A DNA stretch of 64,000 bases from an uncultured Roseicyclus sp. (GCA_947494975.1 CANLXA010000002.1:124001-188000); one strand, 5' to 3'; positions 48,054-58,045 are shown, numbered from the stretch's first letter. Program-made: numbers and translations. The notes: generated by a model not told the origin, from the letters alone.

Positions 48054-48365
48054 GTGTCCGATTTTCCGATTGTCTCGACCGGGCAACATGTCACGCGGCA
48101 AGTGCTTTCCGATCATCCGGACCTTATGGTTGTCGCATTCAGGTTCGATGAGTCCGGTGCCGTAGGGGCCTTGCACAATCACCCGCATGTGCAATCGACC
48201 TATGTCGAAAGCGGGCGATTTCGGTTCACTTTGGGCGACCGGGAAAAGGAGGTCGGTCCGGGAGACAGCTTCGTCGTTCCCTCCGGTCAAACCCACGGCT
48301 GTGTCTGCATGGAGCCCGGAACGCTGGTAGATTGCTTCACGCCGCGCCGTGACGATTTCCTCTGA
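48054..48365 (+). CDS. KdgF-like cupin
   Basis: GALHNHPHVQSTYVESGRFRFTLGDREKEVGPGDSFVVPSGQTHGCVCMEPGTLVDCFTPRRDDFL. Confidence 0.85.
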   Translation: MSDFPIVSTGQHVTRQVLSDHPDLMVVAFRFDESGAVGALHNHPHVQSTYVESGRFRFTLGDREKEVGPGDSFVVPSGQTHGCVCMEPGTLVDCFTPRRDDFL

Positions 48366-48370
48366 GCGCG

Positions 48371-48808
48371 ATGCGATTTCTGGCGATCGGCGATTGCATG
48401 GTGGACCTCGCGCCTTCTGATCGAGCCGGCGTATTCACGTTTGGCTTCGCGGGGGATACGTTCAACACGGCTTGGTACTGGCTCAAATCGCGCCGTCCTT
48501 CGATGAGGAGGCCGGGTGGCCTGGCGATGCCGCCCCGGACGCGACCCTTGACCGCCTTGCACAGATCGGTGTGAGCCGCGTTGTTGGTAGGAACGAAGAG
48601 CATTCAGTTGTGCATCAGGACGGGTTTGTCCGCCGCCGAAGGTCGCGACACCACGGCCGCAGGCGACAGTTTCAATGCGGGCGTTCTGGCGGGGATCGCG
48701 ATAGGATGGGATTTGACGACAGGAGTTGCTTGCGGCTGCGGTCTGACACGCGATGTCGTTCAACGAAAAGGGGCCCTTGCCCCCGTTGCGTGGGATCCGG
48801 CGCTGTGA
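48371..48808 (+). pseudogene. kdgK: 2-keto-3-deoxygluconate kinase (PfkB/KdgK) pseudogene
   Basis: N-term RFLAIGDCMVDLAPSDRAGVFTFGFAGDTFNTAWY; then frame 1 APSFDEEAGWPGDAAPDATLDRLAQIGVSRVVGRN; then frame 2 DTTAAGDSFNAGVLAGIAIGWDLTT; centre missing. Confidence 0.88.
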
Positions 48809-48851
48809 GTGTCTCCTGTTTGTGGCAAACAATCCAAACGGGTGGGAGCAT

Positions 48852-50048
48852 ATGAAACAAACCTGGCGCTGGTTCGGTCCCACCGATCCTGTTTCCATCA
48901 GTGACGTCCGGCAGACGGGCGCTTCGGGCATCGTTTCAGCCCTCCACCATGTGCCAAACGGGCAGGTCTGGACGCACGGGGAGATCAGGAAACGCCAACG
49001 GGAAATCGAAATGCCCGATGGCGATCCGTCCGGCCTGACGTGGGATGTTGTCGAAAGCCTTCCAGTCTCGGAGGCGATCAAGTCGCAAAAGGGCCCCGTG
49101 AAGGAACACCTTGAGGCTTACAGGCAAAGCCTTTCGAATCTGGCGGAATGCGGCTTACGCACAATCTGCTACAACTTCATGCCGGTATTGGATTGGACAC
49201 GGACGGATTTGCGCCACCCGTTGCCACATGGCGGCCATGCCATGCGGTTCGATCTTGTGGATTTCATCGTGTTTGACTGCTTTGTCCTCGAAAGGCCGGG
49301 TGCGGTGCACGACTATTCGGCCGAGATCGTGGGCACCGCCCAAGCGCGGTTTGCCGAGCTTGGCGACAAGGGCTGCCGGACGCTTACGGCTAACATCGTT
49401 GCGGGCTTGCCGGGCGCCAACAATGCCTGGAGCCTTGATGATGTAAGGGAGTGCCTTGTCGCCTACCGTGGCACACCCCACGAGGCGCTTCGATCCAACC
49501 TCATCGATTTCCTGTCGGAAGTTGTTCCAACTGCCGAACGGCTCGGCATCCGGCTTTGCTGCCATCCGGACGATCCGCCCTTTCCTCTGCTGGGATTGCC
49601 TCGGGTTCTGTCGACCGAACAGGATTACGCCGCCGTCCTGGGTGCGGTGGACAGTCCCTCTAGCGGCGCCACGTTTTGCACCGGGTCATTGGGTGTGGCC
49701 GAAGAGTTCGACCCGGTGGCGTTCATCGCCCGGCTTGGCCATCGCATCCATTTTGTTCATTTGCGCAATACCGCGCGCTCCGGCCCCCGCGATGGTCAAC
49801 GCTACAGCTTCACGGAGGCCGAACACCTGGGCGGCGACACCGATATGGTCGCGACCATTCGTGCGCTTGTGGCACAGGAAGATCGACGCCGCGAGACGGG
49901 CCGGGCCGATTGCGAGATCCCGATGCGACCCGACCACGGCCACGCATTGCTGAGCGATCTCGTGCGTCCCGGGCAACCCGGCTATCCACTCATTGGACGG
50001 ATGCGCGGGCTTGCGGAACTTCGCGGCGTCATGCTTGGCAGCTCTTAG
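48852..50048 (+). CDS. uxuA: Mannonate dehydratase
   Basis: MKQTWRWFGPTDPVSISDVRQTGASGIVSALHHVPNGQVW. Confidence 0.96.
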   Translation: MKQTWRWFGPTDPVSISDVRQTGASGIVSALHHVPNGQVWTHGEIRKRQREIEMPDGDPSGLTWDVVESLPVSEAIKSQKGPVKEHLEAYRQSLSNLAECGLRTICYNFMPVLDWTRTDLRHPLPHGGHAMRFDLVDFIVFDCFVLERPGAVHDYSAEIVGTAQARFAELGDKGCRTLTANIVAGLPGANNAWSLDDVRECLVAYRGTPHEALRSNLIDFLSEVVPTAERLGIRLCCHPDDPPFPLLGLPRVLSTEQDYAAVLGAVDSPSSGATFCTGSLGVAEEFDPVAFIARLGHRIHFVHLRNTARSGPRDGQRYSFTEAEHLGGDTDMVATIRALVAQEDRRRETGRADCEIPMRPDHGHALLSDLVRPGQPGYPLIGRMRGLAELRGVMLGSS

Positions 50049-50417
50049 ACCACCGTAAACGGCCCGGCCCCGTGTGATCGGCCTACCTTTGTTTGATGGT
50101 CGATCCACAGGCGACGCGTACACGTCGGTCCGAGACTGGTCTTTGAAGCACGACAAGTCGTGGTGAGACTGTTGCCAGACCACAAAGCCCGCCGCGTAAT
50201 CCCTTGCCCGCAACAGCATGGAGAACTCCAGCTTCGCGACACCCGTCACTTATCCGAACTGCCAACACGCATTTGGGTGGACCAATGTCCGTTTCGGCGG
50301 GCAGCGTTACTGCATATCGGACCAGCGCAACAACTGCGGGCCACACAGTCTCAACTGTTATTGGTGGTTCAATTCCTTAGCGGCCGCCCCGACACCCGGC
50401 GGGTATACCGGACCCAT

Positions 50418-51530
50418 TCAACGAAATGTTGTTGCGGCCATAGGTTGCGCAATGGGAATGAGGTGATTGTCAAACGACCTTGGGTGGCTTCGCAGAAGCA
50501 CGGCTTGAGCGACGGAGCTCCAGTAGCCAACATCGCCTTCACCAGTGGCAAAACAGAATCCAGATCCGGCTCGACCGCTCAAACCACAGACATCTGGGGC
50601 AGCAATTGAGTGCGCGAAAGCCCGGCTGGCGGTATTGAAGACCTGAACCACTCCACCTCTTGGCGAACTGATGCCGACCAATCGGGCGCCGTTTGAAAAG
50701 GCAACACTGCCGGCATATCCTTGGAGTTCCAAATGATCTGCGTTGTCCGCTGCCAAGGGCTCGATAGGACTGCCTCTTTGATGCAGCCCAAGCAGCGCAG
50801 GGGCATCAAGCGGATCGCCTTGCCACTGCATGGCCAAGGCCACGGTCCCATCGGGCGCTACATCGAGATGGCGGATCGAGTTCATGCGGTAATCGGCACC
50901 CAACTCCAACTGCTCCAACACCGCCCCGTCCGGAGACACGTAGCTGAGATTGGGGCGCATTGTCGGAAGGTTCAGCTTGGCTCGACCACTATCGGGGTGG
51001 GTTTCGATACCGCCATTGGCAACGACGAGGGTTTCCGTGCCGGGCAGCCGCAGGATGTCGTGGGGACCAATGCCACCGGAGGCAATCTCAGCTACGCGGA
51101 TGTAACCCTGCCGTGCATCCCAGATGCCGATGACACCCCGGGCGGCATCAAAGTCATTCTCGGTCGTGTAGAGTGTCGATCCGTCGGCGGAGAAGGCGCC
51201 GTGTCCGTAGAAGTGGCGCCCGTCCGGTGCCGTGACGCGGGCAATCTCCGCTCCCGTGCTGCAATCAATAACAAGGGCGAACGTTCCTGGCCTGCGGGCG
51301 AAGGCTATGACCTCGGGACGGATTGGATGGGCCGCGGCGGCGTGGCCGCGGGCGGGAAGGTCGACTTCGAATATGATCTGCCCGCCAATGCCCAGTCCAC
51401 ACAATGTGTAGACCCCATCGGGGCGGAGGGCGGCGGTGACGTAGGCCGGATTTCCCGCATCGGCCCAGGTGGCTTTGGGGGCGAGGCCGGTGGCAAGAAG
51501 GCCAGCCAAGACGGCACGACGGGCAACCAT
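50418..51530 (-). CDS. DUF1513 domain-containing protein
   Basis: FYGHGAFSADGSTLYTTENDFDAARGVIGIWDARQGYIRVAEIASGGIGPHDI. Confidence 0.9.
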   Translation of the reverse strand: MVARRAVLAGLLATGLAPKATWADAGNPAYVTAALRPDGVYTLCGLGIGGQIIFEVDLPARGHAAAAHPIRPEVIAFARRPGTFALVIDCSTGAEIARVTAPDGRHFYGHGAFSADGSTLYTTENDFDAARGVIGIWDARQGYIRVAEIASGGIGPHDILRLPGTETLVVANGGIETHPDSGRAKLNLPTMRPNLSYVSPDGAVLEQLELGADYRMNSIRHLDVAPDGTVALAMQWQGDPLDAPALLGLHQRGSPIEPLAADNADHLELQGYAGSVAFSNGARLVGISSPRGGVVQVFNTASRAFAHSIAAPDVCGLSGRAGSGFCFATGEGDVGYWSSVAQAVLLRSHPRSFDNHLIPIAQPMAATTFR

Positions 51531-52528
51531 CAGTCGCCATCCAGTGAGTTGAACCCAGCCGATACGCCAAGGCTTGGACCCATCTCTGTCACGATAAGCT
51601 CTCGCAACTCATTGATCCGCTGCTGGATCACCTCGATGCGAAAACGACCTTGGGGATCTGCCACACTGGCCAATGTTGGATCGTCCAGCCGCTCCAACTC
51701 CGAGATCGCCACGTCGAAGCCTGCGCGGATGTCAGCGTTGATAGCTGGGGCCGCGACCGTCAGAGCGGCTGACAACTCAGCCAACCCTTGCATGGAGATG
51801 ATCAGGTTCTGGACGGATCGCCCAGACCTGCGGGCCTCGGCCCGGTTGGGACGGGGGCGGTCGAAGGTGCCTAAGGGACGGCCAAGACGGATATCCGCGT
51901 TGAACTCCAATCCGGTCGTCAGGGCGTTGAACAGGGCCCGCATCGCCTCCGTCTGCGATTGGTAGCGGTCGTTGGTGCCCGCCATCCGCATCAGGTCCGC
52001 GTGGGTCCGGGTCCAATCCTGTTCTATCGCGGCGGTGGTCGTGGCGATGTCCGAAGCCACGACCTGAACCAGATCGCAACGGTAGGCGGCGTCCCCCCTG
52101 GTGGAGATGTCGGAATCGAACAACAGGAATTCCATGGCGTAAAACCCCCGCGCCGCGACGGAGACGCTGGCATAATCCGAGGCGATCACCGGATCGCTGG
52201 CGCCGATCAATTGCGCCAACGCCCGGGGTGTCGCTCCCCGGCTGTCGGGCCAGAACGCCAAGGCGAAGGCGCGGTTTTCCGCCTCGAACGGGCCGAACCG
52301 CAGGTGGCTGATGCGGACCCACGCATCGAAAGCTTCGTGGTAGGCCGCGACAAGCGCCGGGGACATGCAATCCTCGGCCGCCAGGGCAAGGGCCTGGCTG
52401 GCTTCTGCAAGCTGCGTCACCCCTGGCAGGACATGGTTGTTAAGGGCTGCATCGATGGCGGCTTGGTGGTCCTGAGCGGCAACTGCGGACGGAAGGGCGA
52501 CGATCAGGGCGAAGGTCGCAAGACGCAT
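51530..52528 (-). CDS. Imelysin family protein
   Basis: FDAWVRISHLRFGPFEAENRAFALAFWPDSRGATPRAL; YAMEFLLF. Confidence 0.88.
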   Translation of the reverse strand: MRLATFALIVALPSAVAAQDHQAAIDAALNNHVLPGVTQLAEASQALALAAEDCMSPALVAAYHEAFDAWVRISHLRFGPFEAENRAFALAFWPDSRGATPRALAQLIGASDPVIASDYASVSVAARGFYAMEFLLFDSDISTRGDAAYRCDLVQVVASDIATTTAAIEQDWTRTHADLMRMAGTNDRYQSQTEAMRALFNALTTGLEFNADIRLGRPLGTFDRPRPNRAEARRSGRSVQNLIISMQGLAELSAALTVAAPAINADIRAGFDVAISELERLDDPTLASVADPQGRFRIEVIQQRINELRELIVTEMGPSLGVSAGFNSLDGD

Positions 52529-52529
52529 G

Positions 52530-54089
52530 TCACAGGCTTTCGAGGAAGGTGATCAGGGCGGCGCGATCAGCCGGCGGCATGGCAATGACGGCCTCGCGGG
52601 ACGCCTCTGCCTCTCCGCCGTGCCATAGGACGGCTTCCAACAGGTTACGGGCACGACCATCATGGAGGAAGTAGGTGTGGCCGCTGACCGTCTCCGTCAT
52701 GCCAATCCCCCAGAGTGGTGCGGTCCGCCATTCGCGGCCCGTTGCTCGTCCTTCAGGTCGGTTGTCAGCCAGTCCGTCACCCATATCGTGCAGCAACAGG
52801 TCGGTGTAGGGCCAGATCAACTGGAAGCTGGTGGCCGGATCGCGCTCCAGCCTGTGCGTGACAAAAGCAGGCGTGTGGCAGGCGGCACATTGGGCCGTGT
52901 GGAAGATCTCCCGTCCTCTGAGCACGGTTGGGTCGTCGACATCGCGGCGGGCGGGAACGGCGAGGTTCTGGCTGTAGAACGTCACCAGGTCGAGGCCAAC
53001 GTCATCGATTTCCAGCCCCTCCTGCTCGGGATCTCCCCCGTGCAGGGCAGCCACGCAATCCATTTGCATTTCGGTGCATTCGCCCCATCCGTTCGGGTGC
53101 AGTGCGTTCGAGATGCCGATATCGCCGGCGAAGGCACCGGCACTTTGTTCGCGGATCGTGGGGTTGCCTGCCTTATGGCCGAAGCGTCCCAACATCGGTT
53201 GGTTGTATTCCAGTGACCAGACGATCTGGGGGCGCCCGGAGATTCCGTCTCCATCGCGATCGTCCGGGTCGGCGTTGGCGAGGATGTCTTCCACGGGGAT
53301 CGCTTCCAACAGGCCAAGGCCAATCATCTGGTTGGCGATGCGTGGGCTGAGCATTGCATCGGGATGCAGGGGGCCGTAGCCGAGGTCGACGGCATCATAG
53401 GTGGGTTGGCGGAGCGTTGCTGTTTCGCCCCCGGACAGGGCCACCTCAATCTCTTCATACTCGATTTGAAGGGAGTATTCCGCGGCGAAGCCGGGAAGGC
53501 TGAAATCTTGCAACTGGGTGCCGTAATTCGGATCACCCTGTGTGGCGATGTAGTCCGCGATCTCGGACAAAGGGCCTGCGTTGATGGTTGGGGCAGGGAT
53601 TGAGATACGCAGGAACATCGACACGGAACTGTCGTCGGGTCCTTCCGGCGGATGGCCACGCCCGTCCTTGACGTGGCACCGCTGGCAGGACCGGGCGTTG
53701 TAGAGCGGCCCCAGACCGTCGCTCGCGAGGGTTGAGGCCGGGGCCGTCACCCAGAGCCGGCGGAACAACCCGTTCCCGACCCTGAAGTTCAACTCGCCCT
53801 CGAAGCTGAGGTTTCCCAATGGCTGTGAAAATGCATCGGCGTTCTGACGGGGCCTGACAGTGCCCGCCCCGGCCGAGTTTTCCTCGAACGGAAGGGCAAC
53901 CGTGAAATCAACGGGCGCAGCCGTGATCGCCGCGATCCGGGCCCGTTCTTCATCGGTGCGGGGAATAACATCCAGATGCACATCGGCAAGCCCCTCCCAT
54001 GCGGGTACGGGCGGGGTGGTATCGCTATTGGCCGCCAGGGCGAGAGCCAAGGCGATGGAGGCGGCGAGAAGGGGGGCTGATCGGTTCAT
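52530..54089 (-). CDS. Di-haem oxidoreductase family protein (putative thiol oxidoreductase/peroxidase)
   Basis: Two haem motifs CQRCH and CAACH; LGPLYNARSCQRCHVKDGRGHPP. Confidence 0.92.
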   Translation of the reverse strand: MNRSAPLLAASIALALALAANSDTTPPVPAWEGLADVHLDVIPRTDEERARIAAITAAPVDFTVALPFEENSAGAGTVRPRQNADAFSQPLGNLSFEGELNFRVGNGLFRRLWVTAPASTLASDGLGPLYNARSCQRCHVKDGRGHPPEGPDDSSVSMFLRISIPAPTINAGPLSEIADYIATQGDPNYGTQLQDFSLPGFAAEYSLQIEYEEIEVALSGGETATLRQPTYDAVDLGYGPLHPDAMLSPRIANQMIGLGLLEAIPVEDILANADPDDRDGDGISGRPQIVWSLEYNQPMLGRFGHKAGNPTIREQSAGAFAGDIGISNALHPNGWGECTEMQMDCVAALHGGDPEQEGLEIDDVGLDLVTFYSQNLAVPARRDVDDPTVLRGREIFHTAQCAACHTPAFVTHRLERDPATSFQLIWPYTDLLLHDMGDGLADNRPEGRATGREWRTAPLWGIGMTETVSGHTYFLHDGRARNLLEAVLWHGGEAEASREAVIAMPPADRAALITFLESL

Positions 54090-54147
54090 CTTTGCAATCC
54101 GCATCGGGTGAAGTGACATACATTGCCACTTCACCCTGCCTTGTGGG

Positions 54148-55410
54148 TTACTCGAAGACGGCGGATGGATTGTCGAGACTGTCGGATCCCTCAAAAGCGA
54201 TCGTGTCGAGGCCAAGCGCGACGACGATCCGCTCAATCGTCTGGGTCTGGGCTATGAGGCCGTTGACACCACCCATGATGAGGGCCTCACCGGCCTCATT
54301 CCCGCGTTCCAGCATCTGATCGTAGGCAAAGCCCGCCTCCGCCGCGAGGACAATCTGGCCAAGCTCGCGCATCGTCTCGGACAGGCGGATGCGCATTTCC
54401 GTGTCCAAAGCCGGATCGGTCGCGGCGACCAGATCAGACAGCGACGGCCCGCTGACGACGGTGCCGTCGGCCCGGACGTATTCGCCAAGGTAGACGTTCT
54501 GCACGCCAAGACCGTCGAGATAATGGTCGTTATGGGTGTTGTCGGCGAAGCAGGAATGCTCTTCCTCCGGGTCATTGAGCATGACGCCAAGGCGCATCCG
54601 TTCGCCCGCGACTTCCCCGTAGGAGAGCGATCCCATGCCGGTCAGCATCGCAGAGATCCCGGCGTCCGGATCGGCCATTACGGCAGCACGGGCATCGCCG
54701 CCTTCCACCCATTGGGCCGCCATCCATTCCAGATCGCTCACCAGAAGCTCGGTCGCCGCGGTCAGATACTCCGCGCGGCGGTCACAGTTGCCGCCGGTGC
54801 ACGCGTCGCCTGCTGCGAAATCCGTCCAGGGACGGTTGCCCGCACCGGGGCCGTGGCCGTTCAGGTCTTGGCCCCAAAGCAGAAACTCGATGGCGTGGTA
54901 GCCCGTGGCCACGTTCGCCTCGATCCCATCGGCCTCGTGCAGCGTCTCTTCCAAAAGGGCGGGTGTGATAATGCTGGCGTCGATCTCTGTCCCCGACAAT
55001 GTGAAGGAGGCATTGGCGATGACGTTGAGCGCGGCAAGCTCGTTCTCGTCGCTCGGGCCCCCGTATCCTCCGTCCACATAGTCGATCAGGCCTTCGTCCA
55101 GCGGCCAGGCGTTCACCCGGCCTTCCCAGTCATCGACGATGGCATTGCCGAAGCGATACACCTCGGTTTGCTGGTAAGGGACCCGTGCGGCCAGCCACGC
55201 GGCCCGGGCGGCAGTAAGCACCTCTGCCGAGGGGTTTGCGACCAGGTCCGCAACCGCCTCTTCCAGCGCTTCGGCCGTGATCAGGCTGTCTTCATAGCCC
55301 GCTGCCGCAATGTTTGCGTATGTGGTCAAGACGTCGGTGGCCTCTTGTGCCATCGCCGGTCCGGCAAAGAATGTGGCCAAGGCTGTGGTTGTCAGGATCG
55401 TTCTTTTCAT
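54148..55410 (-). CDS. Imelysin family protein (peptidase M75)
   Basis: Signal peptide; GYHAIEFLLWGQDLNGHGPGAGNRPWTDF; AARVPYQQTEVYRFGNAIVDDWEGRVNAWPLDEGLIDYV. Confidence 0.93.
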   Translation of the reverse strand: MKRTILTTTALATFFAGPAMAQEATDVLTTYANIAAAGYEDSLITAEALEEAVADLVANPSAEVLTAARAAWLAARVPYQQTEVYRFGNAIVDDWEGRVNAWPLDEGLIDYVDGGYGGPSDENELAALNVIANASFTLSGTEIDASIITPALLEETLHEADGIEANVATGYHAIEFLLWGQDLNGHGPGAGNRPWTDFAAGDACTGGNCDRRAEYLTAATELLVSDLEWMAAQWVEGGDARAAVMADPDAGISAMLTGMGSLSYGEVAGERMRLGVMLNDPEEEHSCFADNTHNDHYLDGLGVQNVYLGEYVRADGTVVSGPSLSDLVAATDPALDTEMRIRLSETMRELGQIVLAAEAGFAYDQMLERGNEAGEALIMGGVNGLIAQTQTIERIVVALGLDTIAFEGSDSLDNPSAVFE

Positions 55411-55500
55411 CGCGCAGTGTCCCTTGTGTGCGGTCAGTTGGATCGACTGGCTTACGCATAGGCACTGGCTGGGTCGAAGTGGGTGTGTCGGTCAGGAATT

Positions 55501-55565
55501 CAAAAGACGGCGATGCATCCGCGTTGGAACAAATACATTCCAACAGATGCGCTCGCCGTCTGTTG
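55501..55565. promoter_or_regulatory. Long imperfect inverted repeat upstream of imelysin operon
   Basis: CAA-a-AGACGGCGA-t-GCATC-cgc-GTTGGAA-caaataca-TTCCAAC-a-GATGC-gc-TCGCCGTCT-g-TTG. Confidence 0.75.
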
Positions 55566-55644
55566 CAGCATTGGTCCGGATTTCGGTCCGCCACTATCCA
55601 ATTCCCTGCATGCAGGAGGGCTGACTCGCCCTCTGTGGATAATC

Positions 55645-55661
55645 CTGACCTATTTAGTCAG
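55645..55661. promoter_or_regulatory. Candidate iron-responsive operator (TGA-N9-TCA)
   Basis: CTGACCTATTTAGTCAG. Confidence 0.5.
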
Positions 55662-55729
55662 ATAATGCAAAGCGAGATTGGGAGACACGGCAACATGTCG
55701 CGATCTGACACATCACAGACATCCGGCAA

Positions 55730-56218
55730 TCAACTCAGGTCGATCTCTTCGAACAACGCTCTGAAAGCAGCCCTGGCTCGGTCTCGCTGCCTGACCGACC
55801 GGGCGGCATCGAGGTTGGAAAGGTCATTGCCGACAATGATCAAGCCCACCATTCCAACCTCATAGTGGGGTGTGCAGACATAGCCGTAGACCCCCGGCAC
55901 GCTCATTTCGAGGGTGACCACTTCGTCCACCCCGCCGTTCCACGGCTCGACCCCCTCGGGGATCATGCCGCGTCGGGCGGCGGTGTTGTGGCCCGTGTCG
56001 GTGGGAATGAATGTCACCACATCACCAGTGGCCGCATGTAGAATGGGTGGTTCGAACACGTTGATGTTCTGATCGTCAGAGCAAGCCGCGTTCAGCATCA
56101 TGATGACATGATGGCCGGGGGTGAGGAGGGGCACGTTATTGGCGAGGGCCACGCCGGTGAAACCCGCAAAGACACCAGCGGAGACAAGAAAATGGCGGCG
56201 GCCGGGATCAGTAGGCAT
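55730..56218 (-). CDS. Pseudoazurin-like cupredoxin with Tat signal
   Basis: RRHFLVSAGVFAGF; VYGYVCTPHYEVGMVGLIIVG type-1 Cu loop. Confidence 0.92.
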   Translation of the reverse strand: MPTDPGRRHFLVSAGVFAGFTGVALANNVPLLTPGHHVIMMLNAACSDDQNINVFEPPILHAATGDVVTFIPTDTGHNTAARRGMIPEGVEPWNGGVDEVVTLEMSVPGVYGYVCTPHYEVGMVGLIIVGNDLSNLDAARSVRQRDRARAAFRALFEEIDLS

Positions 56219-56975
56219 GAACGAGCAAATCCTTCCGAGGACCTACGGTCACTTCGATGTTCACGCCGTAAGTGCTGGCAATCGTGTGGCTGCGAAGAAC
56301 GACATCAGGCGGCCCTTGGGCCAGGATGCGCCCTTCACCCAACAGGATCAGGTGATCGGCGAAACGGGCCGCTAGGTTCAGGTCATGGAGCGCGACCAGC
56401 CCCGTGACTTGCCGGTCGGACATGGCATCACGGATGCGGCTCAAAACGTCGAGTTGGTGACGTAGATCGAGGGCGGATGTCGGCTCGTCGAACAGATAAA
56501 CATCTGATCGGCGAACGAGGGCCTGGACGACCGAGACCATCTGGGATTGGCCGCCAGACAACTCGCTCACGTAAGCTTCCGACAGGTGCCCGATGCCGCC
56601 CTGATGCAGCGCCTTCGCCACCGCGTCGATATCCGCGCTGCCGACTTTCCAACCGCGAAGCTGCTTTTGGGCCATCATCACCACGTCGAACACGGTGAGT
56701 GCCGCGTTCGCAGTGAAGAATTGCGGCATGAAGCACACCTGTTGCAGGCGTCTTCGGGTGGTCAGTTTGGCAAGGTCCTGATCGCCAAGGTGAACCTGTC
56801 CGCTGCTGGGCTTCAGCAACCCTGCAATCAAGCGGAACAACGTGGATTTGCCGGATGCATTGGGGCCGATCAAGGCGGTCAGCTTGCCAGTGGGCAGCGG
56901 AGCAAACCCGACACCTTTGAGGATGGGCCGGCGCCCGTATGCGAATTCCAGACCGGAGACCTGCAGACCACTCAT
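56208..56975 (-). CDS. Iron/siderophore ABC transporter ATP-binding protein (FepC/FhuC type)
   Basis: LIGPNASGKSTLFRLIAGLL Walker A; SELSGGQSQMVSVVQALVRRSDVYLFDEPTSALD. Confidence 0.95.
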   Translation of the reverse strand: MSGLQVSGLEFAYGRRPILKGVGFAPLPTGKLTALIGPNASGKSTLFRLIAGLLKPSSGQVHLGDQDLAKLTTRRRLQQVCFMPQFFTANAALTVFDVVMMAQKQLRGWKVGSADIDAVAKALHQGGIGHLSEAYVSELSGGQSQMVSVVQALVRRSDVYLFDEPTSALDLRHQLDVLSRIRDAMSDRQVTGLVALHDLNLAARFADHLILLGEGRILAQGPPDVVLRSHTIASTYGVNIEVTVGPRKDLLVHAY

Positions 56976-58045
56976 TGCCAGTGTCTTTTGCGTTGGGTGA
57001 GGATGAGAGAGATGAAGAACGGAATACCGATCAACGACGTGATCATCCCGATGGGGTAGACGACGCCCGGTGTGATCGACTTCGATGCGATGGAGGTGCC
57101 CGACAGGATCAACGCTCCGCACAAGGCGGATAGCGGTAGAAATCCGCGCTGATCTTCGCCAACGATCAGCCGCGCGATATGTGGCCCCACGAGGCCCACA
57201 AAGGCAATCGCGCCGACGAAGGACACGGCGACCGCTGACAGGAGCGAAACCCCTGCCAAAACGGCAAGGCGTAGTCCGCTGACGTTGACGCCGAGGGCGG
57301 CGGCTTTGTCCTCTCCCATCCTGAGCGCCGTCAGAGCCCAGGACTTGTAAATGAAATAGGGCAGGACAATCGCCAACAGCGCGACGCAGATCCCGACCTT
57401 CTCCCATGTGGCCCGGGCCAGCGATCCCATTTGCCAGAAGATGAGTTGAGCCAGCTGGATCTCTGATGCACCGTATTGCAGGAACATCAACAGCGCGTTG
57501 AAGGTGAACAGCATGGCGATGCCCACCAGGATCATCGCCTCGGGCGAGACCCCGCGCAGACGGGTGAAGGCAAACAGGCCGAGCGAGGTCAGCATCGCCA
57601 TGACGAACGCATTCACCGTCACGAACAGACCACCCACGCCGGGGATCAGGGACCATCCCAGAACGATGGCGAGGGCGGCCCCGAAACTGGCGGCGGACGA
57701 AAGCCCAAGCGTGAACGGGTCCGCCAGCGGATTGTTGAGGATCGTCTGCATTTCGGCCCCAGCCACGCCAAGCATGGCGCCAACGGCAACAGCCATCAGG
57801 GCGACGGGCAGGCGAAGGCCCCAGATCACGACCGCTTCGTTCGTTGTGGCGATTGACGGTTGCAGGATGACTTGGATCACGCGCCCGATGCTCGCGTCAA
57901 ACGGGCCGGAGACGATATCCAGCAGAACGGTAAGGCAGAGGATCGCGATGGCCGTGCCGACGATCACGGCGCGCCTGGTGATCGACTTTCGGTATCCAGT
58001 CGAGATGTCGGACACACTTGGTCCGAGCACGGGTGTATCTGTCAT
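56972..58045 (-). CDS. Iron ABC transporter permease (FecCD family)
   Basis: LRLPVALMAVAVGAMLGVAGAEMQTILNNPLADPFTLGLSSAASFGAALA. Confidence 0.95.
   Translation of the reverse strand: MTDTPVLGPSVSDISTGYRKSITRRAVIVGTAIAILCLTVLLDIVSGPFDASIGRVIQVILQPSIATTNEAVVIWGLRLPVALMAVAVGAMLGVAGAEMQTILNNPLADPFTLGLSSAASFGAALAIVLGWSLIPGVGGLFVTVNAFVMAMLTSLGLFAFTRLRGVSPEAMILVGIAMLFTFNALLMFLQYGASEIQLAQLIFWQMGSLARATWEKVGICVALLAIVLPYFIYKSWALTALRMGEDKAAALGVNVSGLRLAVLAGVSLLSAVAVSFVGAIAFVGLVGPHIARLIVGEDQRGFLPLSALCGALILSGTSIASKSITPGVVYPIGMITSLIGIPFFISLILTQRKRHWQ

Noticed and set aside
50160-50609. Plus-strand ORFs in the uxuA-DUF1513 gap
   Set aside because: No recognisable family, conflicting frames and partial overlap with DUF1513; likely non-coding scar
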